From Pantoea sp. BAV 3049 (lineage in GTDB: Bacteria > Pseudomonadota > Gammaproteobacteria > Enterobacterales > Enterobacteriaceae): DNA of 64,000 nt. A model generated the notes under the pieces. That model saw only the letters and a program-made list of their open reading frames with translations. It did no database searches and was not told the origin of the DNA. The translations under genes and the position numbers were made by a program. This document shows positions 8,968-20,058 of the stretch, one piece after another. The stretch spans positions 1,507,007 through 1,571,006 of the forward strand of contig NZ_WHOY01000031.1 of assembly GCF_009765445.1 (NCBI RefSeq), in the 5' to 3' direction. The first letter of the stretch is position 1. The number at the start of each line of letters is the position of its first letter.

Positions 8968-9438
8968 TTATTCGATGACTACCAGCGGCTCGTCAAATTC
9001 AACTGGCTGACCGCTTTCGACCAGGATCGCTTTTACAACGCCGGATTTATCGGCTTCGATCTGGTTCATCATTTTCATCGCTTCAACGATGCACAGGGTG
9101 TCGCCGGCAGTCACTTTCTGGCCGACTTCAACAAAAGCTTTCGCGTCAGGGCTTGGCGTGCGGTAGAAAGTACCGACCATTGGTGAACGTACGATGTGGC
9201 CACTGATCTCGGCAGCAGCGGGTGCTTCCATCGCCGGGGTGGTTGCCGGCGCAACGGCGGTAGCCAGAGCTGGCTGCTGCATCATTGGCGCAGCGTAGGC
9301 TTGCTGCATCATCGGGTAGCCGGTGTTCACAGGCGCACGACTGATACGAACGGACTCTTCACCTTCAGAAATTTCCAGTTCAGCAATACCTGATTCTTCA
9401 ACCAGTTCGATCAGTTTTTTTATCTTACGAATATCCAT
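8968..9438 (-). CDS. accB: Biotin carboxyl carrier protein of acetyl-CoA carboxylase
   Basis: AccB (156 aa) carries the biotin that shuttles CO2 from AccC to AccAD. It begins [20 protein letters not shown], has a flexible Ala/Pro/Met-rich linker (residues about 40-75), and ends in the biotinyl domain. The biotin attachment site is [12 protein letters not shown], with the modified lysine at about residue 122. The 'thumb' [15 protein letters not shown] is present. In E. coli AccB represses its own operon. Here aroQ lies only 21 bp upstream, so the three genes are probably co-transcribed. Confidence 0.99.
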   Translation of the reverse strand: MDIRKIKKLIELVEESGIAELEISEGEESVRISRAPVNTGYPMMQQAYAAPMMQQPALATAVAPATTPAMEAPAAAEISGHIVRSPMVGTFYRTPSPDAKAFVEVGQKVTAGDTLCIVEAMKMMNQIEADKSGVVKAILVESGQPVEFDEPLVVIE

Positions 9439-9459
9439 GAGTGTGGTTCCGTACTCTGT

Positions 9460-9912
9460 TTAATTAGATTGTGACAGGCGTTTAACAGCTGTCTGTAAAG
9501 CCCAGGAATAACCGTCGGCACCAAGGCCACAGATTACACCAGCGGCAATATCAGAAAGATATGAATGATGGCGGAAAGGCTCGCGGGCATGCACATTCGA
9601 CAGGTGCACTTCTATAAACGGGATGCTGACTGCAAGCAGGGCATCGCGAAGTGCTACGCTGGTATGGGTGAAAGCCGCCGGGTTAATGACGATATAATCG
9701 ACATTGCCTTTTGCCTCATGAATGCGGTCAATTAAAGCATATTCCGCATTGGACTGGAGATGACTCAGCTTCACGTTAAGCGCGTCAGCCTGCGATGTGA
9801 TATCGCTGACGATCTCTGCCAGCGTCGTTTTCCCATATTTCTCTGGCTCACGGGTGCCGAGAAGATTCAGGTTGGGACCGTTCAAAAGCAGTATGTGAAA
9901 CTTATCAGCCAT
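9460..9912 (-). CDS. aroQ: Type II 3-dehydroquinate dehydratase
   Basis: AroQ (150 aa) converts 3-dehydroquinate to 3-dehydroshikimate in the shikimate pathway. The start [19 protein letters not shown] at 9912 is preceded by AGGAGA. An extension to 9978 would add 22 residues unlike the family. Active-site residues are in [33 protein letters not shown] and [18 protein letters not shown]. coli K-12 lacks this class II enzyme and uses AroD. In Salmonella, Yersinia and Erwinia aroQ precedes accBC, as here. Confidence 0.97.
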   Translation of the reverse strand: MADKFHILLLNGPNLNLLGTREPEKYGKTTLAEIVSDITSQADALNVKLSHLQSNAEYALIDRIHEAKGNVDYIVINPAAFTHTSVALRDALLAVSIPFIEVHLSNVHAREPFRHHSYLSDIAAGVICGLGADGYSWALQTAVKRLSQSN

Positions 9913-10078
9913 CTTGCTGCTATCTCCTGCGATAATTGAGGCATCGCACAAAATACAACGCGAAAAGCCATTTGTCACCTCTAACGGTGAAATTTGGCCT
10001 GCGCGCTGTTCCGAAGTCGGGCATTATAACGATTTCGTGGCACTTAGCAGCTAAATACTGGTCGTATCAGCGAAGATT

Positions 10079-10112
10079 ATCAACTGCACGCCTTAAATTA
10101 CGTGCAGTTGAT
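10079..10112. repeat. Perfect 12-bp inverted repeat between msrQ and aroQ
   Basis: The arms atcaactgcacg and cgtgcagttgat flank a 10-nt AT-rich loop. The structure lies 28 bp past the msrQ stop and about 165 bp upstream of aroQ, with no T run on either strand. It may be a weak msrPQ terminator, an RNA stabiliser, or an operator for aroQ-accBC. Confidence 0.6.
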
Positions 10113-10139
10113 GCAGGATATGCGGGGCAGAACACAGTC

Positions 10140-10754
10140 TTAAGCCTGCTTTATTCGCAGCCATTGACGGAACTTTTTGTAACGCCAGGCCAGCAGAATG
10201 AGGGCGATAGCGGCGTAAATCCATGGCTGGGGAGAGAAAGTTTTTACCGACCACAGGTAGTGGATGGGGGCCAGGATCAGCACAACGTAGATCGCATTGT
10301 GCAAAGTTTGCCAGCGTTTCCCCAATTTTCGCTGCGCTTTTTGAAAGGATGTCAGGGCCAGCAATAGCAGGATAACCCAGCTGATAATGCCCAGCGTCAG
10401 GTAGGGACGGGAGATCAACTCCGATCCCAGCAGGCCCAGGTTACTGATGCCCAGCTCCAGCACGGAATAGCTGACCAGATGCAGTGTGGCCCAGGCAAAG
10501 CACCATAGCCCCAGCAGGCGGCGGACCCGGATTAACAGCGGTTGTTTACCGTAGCGAGCCAGCGGCGTCACCAGCAGCGTGCCCAGCAGAAACTTCAGTG
10601 CCATCCTGCCGGTAAAATGCTGGATATCTTTTGCCGGATCGGCGCTAAACCAACCCTGATCGATGGCGAAAATTAACCAGATCAGCGGCAGGAAACCGGC
10701 AAGATGCAGCAAAATCTTTAGCCCGGTAATTTGTTTGACAGACAGACGTACCAC
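10140..10754 (-). CDS. msrQ: Methionine-sulfoxide reductase haem-binding subunit MsrQ
   Basis: MsrQ (204 aa, formerly YedZ) is the membrane cytochrome that passes quinol electrons to MsrP. About six membrane segments are visible. Histidines that can bind haem lie in [41 protein letters not shown] and APIHYLWSV. The start is GTG at 10752-10754, sharing one base with the msrP stop codon (TAGTG), so translation is coupled. In E. coli the pair lies at another locus under HprSR control. Confidence 0.96.
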   Translation of the reverse strand: MVRLSVKQITGLKILLHLAGFLPLIWLIFAIDQGWFSADPAKDIQHFTGRMALKFLLGTLLVTPLARYGKQPLLIRVRRLLGLWCFAWATLHLVSYSVLELGISNLGLLGSELISRPYLTLGIISWVILLLLALTSFQKAQRKLGKRWQTLHNAIYVVLILAPIHYLWSVKTFSPQPWIYAAIALILLAWRYKKFRQWLRIKQA

Positions 10755-11755
10755 TAGAAATTCTCCCGCAGATCAAGGCCCCGATACAGTGAAGAAACCT
10801 GGTCGGCATAGCCGTTAAACAGCAGCGTTGGTTGGCGTTTAACGTCAAGAATGCCGCCGGAACCAATAAAGCGTTCGGTCGCCTGCGACCAGCGGGGATG
10901 GTCAACATGCGGGTTCACGTTGCCATAAAAGCCATACTCGTTGGCGGCCAGCTGATTCCATGTGGTGGGAGGCATATCCTTCACCAGGGTGATTTTGACA
11001 ATCGATTTTATCCCTTTAAAGCCGTATTTCCACGGCACGGTCAGGCGGATGGGCGCACCGTTTTGAGGTGGCAGTTCTTTGCCATAGACACCGGTGGTCA
11101 GCATGGTCAGGGGATGCATTGCTTCATCCAGTCGCAACCCTTCGACATAGGGATAATTAATGCCGCCACCGATAAAGCGATCCTTCTGGCCCGGCATTTC
11201 ATCTGGCGCGTAAACAGTCTGAAAAGCCACGTAGCGCGCATTGCTGGTGGGTTCGGCTGATTTAAGCAGTTTTCCCAGCTCAAAGCCTATCCACGGGACC
11301 ACCATCGACCAGGCTTCCACGCATCGCATCCGGTAGATCCGCTGTTCTAATGGGAAACGTTTATAGATATCATCCATATTCAGCGTCATGGGCTTCGCCA
11401 CTTCGCCGCCAATCTCAATCTTCCAGTCGGTGGTTTTCAGGGTACCTGCATTGGCCGCCGGATCGGCTTTATCCAGTCCGAACTCATAATAGTTGTTATA
11501 GCCCGTCACTTTGTCTTCCGGCGTCAGAGCCAGGTTCGCCTGATACTGTTCGGGTTTGGTGAAGTCGAGAGGTTTCCCGGACGGCGCTTTCGGGCGATCG
11601 TTGCCTTTAAACCATGAGAGCACGTCGGCGCGAGCATCAGGGATCGACAATGCGGCGGCGCTGATCCCCAGCGTTTTCAGGATCTGGCGACGTTGCGTAT
11701 TGAAGATCTCTTCAGGCGTGACATCGTTTTCAGTCAGTTTGTTCGCGGGTTTCAT
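10754..11755 (-). CDS. msrP: Periplasmic methionine-sulfoxide reductase catalytic subunit MsrP
   Basis: MsrP (333 aa) repairs oxidised methionines in periplasmic proteins using a molybdopterin cofactor. The start [12 protein letters not shown] at 11755 with GGAGAG upstream was chosen; the longer in-frame start at 11872 adds 39 residues absent from the family. A twin-arginine signal [19 protein letters not shown] is visible at about residues 19-37. The molybdenum-binding Cys is in [15 protein letters not shown]. The C terminus, [19 protein letters not shown] then [11 protein letters not shown], matches E. coli YedY. Confidence 0.97.
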   Translation of the reverse strand: MKPANKLTENDVTPEEIFNTQRRQILKTLGISAAALSIPDARADVLSWFKGNDRPKAPSGKPLDFTKPEQYQANLALTPEDKVTGYNNYYEFGLDKADPAANAGTLKTTDWKIEIGGEVAKPMTLNMDDIYKRFPLEQRIYRMRCVEAWSMVVPWIGFELGKLLKSAEPTSNARYVAFQTVYAPDEMPGQKDRFIGGGINYPYVEGLRLDEAMHPLTMLTTGVYGKELPPQNGAPIRLTVPWKYGFKGIKSIVKITLVKDMPPTTWNQLAANEYGFYGNVNPHVDHPRWSQATERFIGSGGILDVKRQPTLLFNGYADQVSSLYRGLDLRENF

Positions 11756-11891
11756 CAGGCTGCTCTCCGGCATCGGTTTCTGTTCAGCCTTAATCATGGT
11801 CATTGTGCGGATATTCAGCGAGTTTGCGGCAAAAAATGTGAAATTTCCTGGAAGGGTGTTCCCCTCTGCCACGCAACAGAGGGGAGAAGAC

Positions 11892-12869
11892 TTAACGCAC
11901 TTTCACCAGCGTGCGGCCGGTAACTTCATTATTAAGCAGCTTCGATGCGCTTTCTGCCGCTTCGGTAAGGGGCACTTCGTGGGTGGCTTGCTGATAGAAA
12001 GTTTCCGGCAGCACCTTAATCAGCCTTTTCCAGGCTTCCAGCCTGCGGGGAGCCGGTGTGCTGACAGAGTCCACGCCCTGCAGGCGAACGTTGCGCAGAA
12101 TAAAAGGCATCACCGTTGTTGGCAGAGCGAATCCGCCAGCCAGGCCACAGGCTGCTACCACGCCAGAGTAGTTCATCTGTGCCAGCACGCTCGCCAGTAC
12201 TTTATCGCCTGCGGTATCCACCGCTCCGGCCCAGCGTTGTTTTTCCAGCGGACGTGCATCACCGTTGAATGCACTACGAGGCAGGATCTCTTTTGCACCC
12301 AACCGGCGCAGATACTCATGGGTAGATTCCCGCCCGCTCACTGCGGCAACCTGATAACCAAGGGCATTGAGTAGCGCTACCGCGGTGCTGCCCACGCCGC
12401 CGCTGGCACCTGTCACCACCACTTCACCACTTTCAGGTGTAATGCCACCTTCTTCCAGCGCCATCACGCACAGCATCGCTGTCAGCCCGGCAGTGCCGAT
12501 AATCATCGCTTTACGGCCATCCAGTCCGGCGGGCATTGGCACCAGCCAGTCGCCTTTCACTCTGGCCTGCTCTGCCAGTCCTCCCCAATGATTCTCGCCC
12601 ACTCCCCAGCCCGTGAGCAGCACTTCCTGGCCGGAATGGAAGCGGGGATCTTCGCTGTAATGTACTTTTCCCGCAAAATCGATCCCGGGAACCATCGGGA
12701 ACTGGCGGATAATTTTTCCCTTTCCGGTAATAGCCAGCGCATCCTTGTAGTTAAGGCCTGACCAGTCGATATCCACCACCACGTCGCCAGGGGGAAGATC
12801 GTGGGTAGTCAGGGTCTTCACTGACGCAAGGGTTTCCCCTTCTGACTGTTCAAGAACAAGTGCTTGCAT
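11892..12869 (-). CDS. acuI: Acrylyl-CoA reductase AcuI (YhdH), zinc-free MDR oxidoreductase
   Basis: The 325-aa NADPH-dependent enzyme reduces acryloyl-CoA to propionyl-CoA, a detoxifying step. The start [17 protein letters not shown] at 12869 has CAGGAGA upstream; a longer frame to 12959 has no family support. MDR features are the GroES-like N-terminal half with [17 protein letters not shown] and PGIDFAGKV, and the nucleotide-binding motif [20 protein letters not shown]. The ending [17 protein letters not shown]-like tail ([17 protein letters not shown]) is typical. It is divergent from csrD, as in E. coli. Confidence 0.95.
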   Translation of the reverse strand: MQALVLEQSEGETLASVKTLTTHDLPPGDVVVDIDWSGLNYKDALAITGKGKIIRQFPMVPGIDFAGKVHYSEDPRFHSGQEVLLTGWGVGENHWGGLAEQARVKGDWLVPMPAGLDGRKAMIIGTAGLTAMLCVMALEEGGITPESGEVVVTGASGGVGSTAVALLNALGYQVAAVSGRESTHEYLRRLGAKEILPRSAFNGDARPLEKQRWAGAVDTAGDKVLASVLAQMNYSGVVAACGLAGGFALPTTVMPFILRNVRLQGVDSVSTPAPRRLEAWKRLIKVLPETFYQQATHEVPLTEAAESASKLLNNEVTGRTLVKVR

Positions 12870-13065
12870 GAGAATCTCCTGAAAATATGACCTGTGAGTA
12901 TAATTAAAACCTGACCCCACTATACTCCCGACTTCTATCACTATTCTGACATCAGGCAATTATTAGCAGCGCGGGATGTGTTATTTTCCCCCGCGAGTTT
13001 CCGTCACAGCCTTCAGATTACAGAAGGCGAGTGATTTTTTTCAACTGCAGTAAAAGAGCACAGGG

Positions 13066-15015
13066 ATGCGATTAACCACAAAACTTTCTGCAATGATCAC
13101 GCTGTTGAGTGCACTGGCGATGTTAATGATGCTGGTGGGCTGCGTGATGAGTTTTTTTTACCTCAGCAACCTGCGGGCCGAGCACCGTCTGCAGATTATG
13201 GCGGAGGATATTGATGTGGCAATGGAAACGGAAACACCGGAGCAGATAGCCGTCTGGCTACCTCAGGTGATGGGACCGTTGCAAATCGTCCGGACTAAAT
13301 TTATCGAAAATGATCAGTTGCGCCTGGAGCTGGCGCGCCATCAGGATGCGGTGATGGAGGATGAACCCAATAAGTATCGCAACTCTGAACTCAAGCTCGA
13401 AAATCACCCCAATATCATGCTGCAAATCACCTGGGTCGATACCACCAAAACCTGGGTCAGCTCTTTTGTTGGCACCTCTATTTTTACCATTATCATCTCA
13501 ATTGTTGGCAGCCTGCTGCTGATCCTGCTGTTTACCCACCGATGGCTCTACCGTCAGTTGCAGGGAATGGAGCGTCTGGAAGCCCGGGCTGGCAGGGTGC
13601 TGAAAGGGGAGCGAGGTACGGTAAGGCAGGGCAGCGTGCATGAATGGCCGCCGAAGGCCAGTAGCGCGATCGATCTGCTGCTGGGCGATCTGTACGAGGC
13701 GGGCGAGCAGCGTAATCGTATTGATACGCTGATCCGTGCTTTTGCCGCTAAGGATGCCAAAACCGGCCTGAATAACCGTCTGTTCTTTGATAACCAGTTG
13801 GCCACCATGCTGGAGGATACCGAAGCGGCCGGGGCTCACGGAATGGTGATGATGATCCGTTTTTCGGATTTCGATACCCTTCGTGATAACTGGGGCCACA
13901 CGCAAACTCAGGATTATTTGTTCGATCTGGTCAATCTGCTTTCCACCTTTGTTTTACGTTATCCCGGCGCGCTGCTGGCCCGCTATTTCCGCAGTGATTT
14001 TGCCGTTCTGCTGCCTCACCGTAGCCTGAAAGATGCTGACAGTATCGCTTCACAGCTGATTAATGCCGTTGATGCTCTGCCTCCCATGCGGATGCTGGAT
14101 CGCGAAGATATGATCCATATAGGCATCAGCGCCTGGCAACACGGGCAGAGTACTCAGCAGGTCATGGAAAATGTTGAGCTGGCCACGCGGCATGCGGCGC
14201 TGCTGGGAGGAAATAACTGGTCGGTGGGTGAGGTTCCTCAGCAGGAGTTAAGCCGTGGCAGTGTTAAATGGCGCACCCTGCTGGAAAATACCCTGCATCG
14301 TGGTGGTCCACGCCTCTATCAGAAACCGGCAGTCACCAGTGAAGGGCAAGTCCATCACCGCGAGATGATGCCGAGGATCTTTGACGGAGATAAAGAGCTG
14401 CAATCGGCTGAGTATCTGCCACTGGTGCAGCAGTTGGGCATGGCCGAAGGTTATGACCGCCAGTTGGTGACCCGCATTCTGGCCCTGCTGCCGATCTGGC
14501 CAGAAGAAACGCTGGCCGTTCCTCTGACGGTAGATGCTCTGCTGCAGCGTCCTTTTCAGTCCTGGCTGCGCGATATGCTGCTGCAATACACTAAATCTCA
14601 AAGAAATCGCATTTTATTTGAACTTGCAGAAGCAGATGTGTGTCAACACATCAACCGTCTGGCTGCCGCGTTTCGTTTGTTGAAAGGTTTTGGCTGCCGG
14701 ATAGCGATAAATCAGGCGGGATTAACGGTTGTCAGCACTGGCTACATCAAGCTGTTTGACGTGGAACTGATCAAGTTGCATCCGGGTCTGGTACGTAATA
14801 TCGATCGGCGTACAGAGAACCAACTTTTTGTGCAAAGCCTGCTCGAAAGTTGCAACCGCACGCCAACACGTGTTTTTGCTGCGGGTGTTAAAACCCGTGA
14901 TGAGTGGCAAACCCTTGCCGGACTAGGGGTTCAGGGCGGTCAGGGCGATTTCTTTGCGCCTTCACAACCGCTCAACAGCGATGTGAAAAAATATTCGCAA
15001 AGATATCGAGTTTAG
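13066..15015 (+). CDS. csrD: RNase E specificity factor CsrD (degenerate GGDEF/EAL protein)
   Basis: CsrD (649 aa) targets the regulatory RNAs CsrB and CsrC for RNase E decay. Two membrane segments (about residues 10-32 and 135-157) flank a periplasmic loop, followed by a HAMP-like linker. The GGDEF site is replaced by the CsrD-typical RSDF (in ARYFRSDFAVLLPHRS). The EAL site reads ELAEAD, so cyclic-di-GMP turnover is not expected. It ends VKKYSQRYRV. It lies upstream of mreB in the same orientation, as in E. coli. Confidence 0.96.
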   Translation: MRLTTKLSAMITLLSALAMLMMLVGCVMSFFYLSNLRAEHRLQIMAEDIDVAMETETPEQIAVWLPQVMGPLQIVRTKFIENDQLRLELARHQDAVMEDEPNKYRNSELKLENHPNIMLQITWVDTTKTWVSSFVGTSIFTIIISIVGSLLLILLFTHRWLYRQLQGMERLEARAGRVLKGERGTVRQGSVHEWPPKASSAIDLLLGDLYEAGEQRNRIDTLIRAFAAKDAKTGLNNRLFFDNQLATMLEDTEAAGAHGMVMMIRFSDFDTLRDNWGHTQTQDYLFDLVNLLSTFVLRYPGALLARYFRSDFAVLLPHRSLKDADSIASQLINAVDALPPMRMLDREDMIHIGISAWQHGQSTQQVMENVELATRHAALLGGNNWSVGEVPQQELSRGSVKWRTLLENTLHRGGPRLYQKPAVTSEGQVHHREMMPRIFDGDKELQSAEYLPLVQQLGMAEGYDRQLVTRILALLPIWPEETLAVPLTVDALLQRPFQSWLRDMLLQYTKSQRNRILFELAEADVCQHINRLAAAFRLLKGFGCRIAINQAGLTVVSTGYIKLFDVELIKLHPGLVRNIDRRTENQLFVQSLLESCNRTPTRVFAAGVKTRDEWQTLAGLGVQGGQGDFFAPSQPLNSDVKKYSQRYRV

Positions 15016-16374
<1,359 letters not shown>

Positions 16375-16382
16375 TTTGCCTT

Positions 16383-16410
16383 AAGGAGTGCGGGATATCC
16401 CGCACTCCTT
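16383..16410 (+). terminator. Perfect 28-bp palindrome between mreB and mreC (attenuator)
   Basis: aaggagtgcgggat is followed directly by its reverse complement, giving a very stable hairpin 8 bp past the mreB stop, with only a short T tract (CTTTAAT). It is likely a partial terminator or 3' stabiliser that lets mreB outproduce mreCD. Confidence 0.75.
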
Positions 16411-16440
16411 TAATAAGATGTCGAGGAATACGCCGAGTTT

Positions 16441-17481
16441 ATGAAGCCGATCTTCAGCAGGGGACCTTCCCTGCAGTTACGCCTGTTTTTAGCAGTTTTG
16501 GTGGCAATAGGCGTGATTATCGCCGACAGTCGCCTGGGCGCTTTCAGCCAGATCCGCACCTATATGGATACGGCGGTCAGCCCTTTCTATTTCCTGGCCA
16601 ACGGGCCACGTCAGATTCTGGACAGTGTTTCTGAAACACTGGCCTCCCGCCAGCAGCTTGAGCTGGAAAATAAAGCCTTACAGCGCGAACTGATGCTGAA
16701 AAACAGCGAGTTGTTGATGCTGGGTCAGTTTAAGCAGGAGAATGCCCGCCTGCGCGAACTGCTGGGCTCTCCGCTGCGTCAGGACGAGCACAAGATGGTC
16801 ACTCAGGTGATCTCCACCGGCACCGATCCTTATACCGATCAGGTGGTCATCGACAAAGGTAGCGTCAATGGCGTTTATGAAGGCCAGCCGGTGATCAGTG
16901 ACAAAGGCGTGGTGGGCCAGGTAGTTGCGGTGGGTAAAATCACCAGCCGCGTGATGCTGATTTGTGACTCCTCCCATGCATTACCTATTCAGGTGCTGCG
17001 TAACGATATCCGCGTTATTGCTGCCGGTAATGGCTGCACCGAAGAGCTGCAGCTGGAACACCTGCCGGGCAATACCGATATTCGTGTTGGTGATGTACTG
17101 GTTACCTCCGGACTGGGGGGCCGTTTCCCTGAAGGCTATCCGGTGGGCGTGGTGTCAAGCGTGAAGCTCGATACGCAGCGTGCTTACACGGTGATTCAGG
17201 CCCGACCGACCGCAGGCTTACAACGTCTGCGCTACCTGCTGCTGCTGTGGGGTGCCGACCGTAACGGCACCATGCCAATGGCCCCCGAAGAGGTACACCG
17301 CGTAGCCAACGAGCGCCTGATGCAGATGATGCCGCAGGTGTTACCTGCTGCTGGCGAACTGATGGGGCCACCGGCTCCGGATAGCCAGCAGGTGCCTGCC
17401 GGACCGAATGCGCCCGCTGCTCTCACACCTCCACCTGTCACCAGCCAGTCTGCACCCGCTGCACGCGGAGGCCGTCCTTGA
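16441..17481 (+). CDS. mreC: Rod-shape-determining protein MreC
   Basis: MreC (346 aa) is a single-pass inner-membrane protein that scaffolds the elongasome in the periplasm. A membrane segment at about residues 14-30 ([17 protein letters not shown]) is followed by a coiled coil (about 65-110, rich in [20 protein letters not shown]). Two beta-barrel lobes follow, with VDKG-like [16 protein letters not shown] and [19 protein letters not shown]. The tail from about residue 285 is Pro/Ala rich and low complexity, as in enterics. It overlaps mreD by 4 bp. Confidence 0.98.
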   Translation: MKPIFSRGPSLQLRLFLAVLVAIGVIIADSRLGAFSQIRTYMDTAVSPFYFLANGPRQILDSVSETLASRQQLELENKALQRELMLKNSELLMLGQFKQENARLRELLGSPLRQDEHKMVTQVISTGTDPYTDQVVIDKGSVNGVYEGQPVISDKGVVGQVVAVGKITSRVMLICDSSHALPIQVLRNDIRVIAAGNGCTEELQLEHLPGNTDIRVGDVLVTSGLGGRFPEGYPVGVVSSVKLDTQRAYTVIQARPTAGLQRLRYLLLLWGADRNGTMPMAPEEVHRVANERLMQMMPQVLPAAGELMGPPAPDSQQVPAGPNAPAALTPPPVTSQSAPAARGGRP

Positions 17482-17966
17482 GTAGTTATCGCAGCCATGG
17501 ACGATGGGTTATCTGGCTGTCGTTCCTGGTCGCACTGGTGCTGCAAATCATGCCCTGGCCTGAACAGATCTACATGTTCAGGCCGTCTTGGCTGCTGTTA
17601 ATCCTGATTTACTGGGTGCTGGCTCTGCCACACCGCGCGAATGTTGGCACGGGCTTTGTGATGGGTTCTATAATGGATCTTATCTCCGGCTCAACGCTGG
17701 GCGTGCGTGCGCTGGCTTTCAGCATTGTGGCTTATCTGGTGGCGTTTAAATTCCAGCTGTTCCGTAACCTTGCGCTGTGGCAGCAGGCGCTGATGGTGAT
17801 GGTGCTGTCTTTAGCGATGGATGTCATTGTATTCTGGGCTGAATTCTTAGTGATTAACGTCTCATTCCGGCCAGAAATTTTCTGGAGTAGCGTGATAGAC
17901 GGTATTTTGTGGCCCTGGCTGTTCTTGCTGATGAGAAAAATACGCCGCCAGTTTGCCGTTCAATAA
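17478..17966 (+). CDS. mreD: Rod-shape-determining protein MreD
   Basis: MreD (162 aa) is a small inner-membrane protein of the elongasome with five or six hydrophobic segments. Family features include [20 protein letters not shown] and [20 protein letters not shown]. It starts inside the last codons of mreC (4-bp overlap), which implies translational coupling. Its stop is 8 bp before the maf start. Confidence 0.98.
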   Translation: MSSYRSHGRWVIWLSFLVALVLQIMPWPEQIYMFRPSWLLLILIYWVLALPHRANVGTGFVMGSIMDLISGSTLGVRALAFSIVAYLVAFKFQLFRNLALWQQALMVMVLSLAMDVIVFWAEFLVINVSFRPEIFWSSVIDGILWPWLFLLMRKIRRQFAVQ

Positions 17967-17974
17967 GGAAGATT

Positions 17975-18568
17975 ATGATATCCCTTTATCTGGCCTCTGG
18001 TTCTCCCCGCCGCCGTGAATTGCTGACGCAGCTTGGCCTCCGTTTCGAACGTCTCAACACTCAAGTCGAAGAAGAAAAACGCCCGGACGAACAGGCCGAA
18101 GCCTACGTGCGTCGCCTTGCGCGCGAGAAAGCCCTGGCAGGCGTGGCGGTCGCTGAGCAGGATTTACCGGTGCTGGGAGCGGACACCATTGTGGTGCTGA
18201 ACAACGAAGTGCTGGAAAAACCTGCCGATGAACAGGCAGCCGCCGTAATGTTGGCTAAACTGTCAGGCCAGACGCACCAGGTGATGACGGCAGTGGCGCT
18301 GGCAGACCGCCGGCAGCAGCTGGATACGCTGGTGGTTACTGAAGTCACTTTCCGCACCCTGAATGATGACGATATTGCCGGTTATATCGCCAGCAAAGAG
18401 CCGATGGATAAAGCCGGAGCCTACGGAATTCAGGGGCTGGGCGGAAACTTTGTCAGAAAAATTAACGGAAGCTATCACGCGGTAGTCGGACTGCCTCTGG
18501 TTGAAACCGCTGAGCTGTTGAGCCATTTTCAGTCGCTGCGTGAGGTGAGGGAAGAACATGACCGCTGA
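17975..18568 (+). CDS. yhdE: Maf-type nucleoside triphosphate pyrophosphatase YhdE
   Basis: The 197-aa protein hydrolyses non-canonical or excess nucleotides; E. coli YhdE prefers dTTP and UTP. The start [17 protein letters not shown] at 17975 has AAGGAA upstream; an earlier frame from 17909 lies inside mreD and is rejected. Maf motifs are [18 protein letters not shown] (catalytic Asp) and [18 protein letters not shown]. It overlaps rng by 11 bp, so the two are probably coupled. Confidence 0.97.
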   Translation: MISLYLASGSPRRRELLTQLGLRFERLNTQVEEEKRPDEQAEAYVRRLAREKALAGVAVAEQDLPVLGADTIVVLNNEVLEKPADEQAAAVMLAKLSGQTHQVMTAVALADRRQQLDTLVVTEVTFRTLNDDDIAGYIASKEPMDKAGAYGIQGLGGNFVRKINGSYHAVVGLPLVETAELLSHFQSLREVREEHDR

Positions 18569-20027
18569 GTTGCTGGTAAACATCACGCCTTCGGAAACGC
18601 GCGTGGCCTACATCGATGGTGGCATCCTGCAGGAAATCCATATCGAGCGTGAAGCGCGACGGGGAATCGTCGGGAATATCTATAAAGGCAGAGTCAGTCG
18701 TGTGCTGCCCGGAATGCAGGCTGCCTTTGTGGATATTGGCCTGGAGAAGGCTGCTTTTCTGCATGCCTCTGACATCATGCCGCATACCGAGTGTGTGGCA
18801 GGCGATGAGCAGAAGAATTTCTCTGTTCGCGATATTTCCGAACTGGTGCGTCAGGGACAGGATCTGATGGTTCAGGTGGTGAAAGATCCGCTGGGTACCA
18901 AAGGTGCACGCCTGACCACGGATATCACTCTGCCATCCCGCTACCTGGTGTTTATGCCCGGAGCCTCTCACGTGGGCGTTTCTCAGCGGATTGAGAGTGA
19001 AAAAGAGCGCGATCGTCTGAAGGCGGTAGTCTCGGCCTATTGCGACGAACTGGGCGGATATATCATTCGTACTGCCGCAGAAGGTGTGGGCGAGGTTGAA
19101 CTGGCCTCCGATGCGGCCTTCCTCAAGCGTCTGTGGACCAAAGTCATTGAACGCAAGAAGCGTAATCAGACCCGCTACCGCCTGTACGGGGAAGTGGCGC
19201 TGTCGCAGCGTATCCTGCGTGACTTTGCCGGAGCCGCGCTGGATCGTATCCGCATTGACTCCCGCCTGACCTGGGAGCACCTGTTGGAGTTTACCAGCGA
19301 ATACATCCCGGAGATGACCGCCAAACTGGAGCTGTATACCGGCAAGCAGCCAATCTTCGATCTGTTTGATGTGGAAAATGAAATCCAGCGTTCGCTGGAT
19401 CGTAAGGTGGAGCTGAAGTCCGGCGGCTATCTGATCATCGATCAGACTGAGGCCATGACCACCATCGATATCAACACCGGCGCGTTTGTTGGCCATCGCA
19501 ATCTTGATGAAACCATCTTCAATACCAATATCGAGGCGACCCAGGCCATCGCCCGCCAGCTGCGCCTGCGTAATCTGGGCGGCATTATCATCATCGACTT
19601 TATCGATATGAATAATGAAGACCACCGGCGGCGGGTACTGCACTCGCTGGAGCAGGCGCTGAGCAAAGATCGGGTAAAAACCGGCATCCATGGTTTCTCG
19701 CAGCTTGGGCTGGTGGAGATGACCCGCAAGCGCACGCGGGAAAGCATTGAGCATGTATTGTGCCAGGACTGTCCGGTCTGTAAAGGCCGCGGAACGCTGA
19801 AAACGGTGGAAACTGTCTGCTACGAAATCATGCGTGAAATTGTCCGTGTGCATCACGCTTATGACTCCGATCGGTTCCTGGTTTACGTCTCGCCGTCCGT
19901 GGGCGAAGCGCTAAAGACCGATGAATCCCACGCGCTGGCGGAAGTGGAAATTTTCGTCGGCAAGCAGGTGAAAGTTCAGATTGAACCGCTCTATACCCAG
20001 GAGCAGTTTGACGTGGTCATGATGTGA
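18558..20027 (+). CDS. rng: Ribonuclease G
   Basis: RNase G (489 aa) matures the 5' end of 16S rRNA and degrades some mRNAs. The S1 domain spans about residues 35-130 ([20 protein letters not shown]). Catalytic aspartates lie in [14 protein letters not shown] and [18 protein letters not shown]. The zinc-link cysteines are in [12 protein letters not shown]. Unlike RNase E there is no long C-terminal scaffold. Start, length and order after maf equal E. coli. Confidence 0.99.
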   Translation: MTAELLVNITPSETRVAYIDGGILQEIHIEREARRGIVGNIYKGRVSRVLPGMQAAFVDIGLEKAAFLHASDIMPHTECVAGDEQKNFSVRDISELVRQGQDLMVQVVKDPLGTKGARLTTDITLPSRYLVFMPGASHVGVSQRIESEKERDRLKAVVSAYCDELGGYIIRTAAEGVGEVELASDAAFLKRLWTKVIERKKRNQTRYRLYGEVALSQRILRDFAGAALDRIRIDSRLTWEHLLEFTSEYIPEMTAKLELYTGKQPIFDLFDVENEIQRSLDRKVELKSGGYLIIDQTEAMTTIDINTGAFVGHRNLDETIFNTNIEATQAIARQLRLRNLGGIIIIDFIDMNNEDHRRRVLHSLEQALSKDRVKTGIHGFSQLGLVEMTRKRTRESIEHVLCQDCPVCKGRGTLKTVETVCYEIMREIVRVHHAYDSDRFLVYVSPSVGEALKTDESHALAEVEIFVGKQVKVQIEPLYTQEQFDVVMM

Positions 20028-20058
20028 TCCCAGCGTGGCGGAAAACAAGGAGAGGTCA

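Noticed and set aside
18462-19856. 464-aa open frame on the minus strand opposite rng
   Set aside because: It is a codon-bias shadow of rng. rng is complete, conserved and full-length on the plus strand, and the antisense translation shows no family features.
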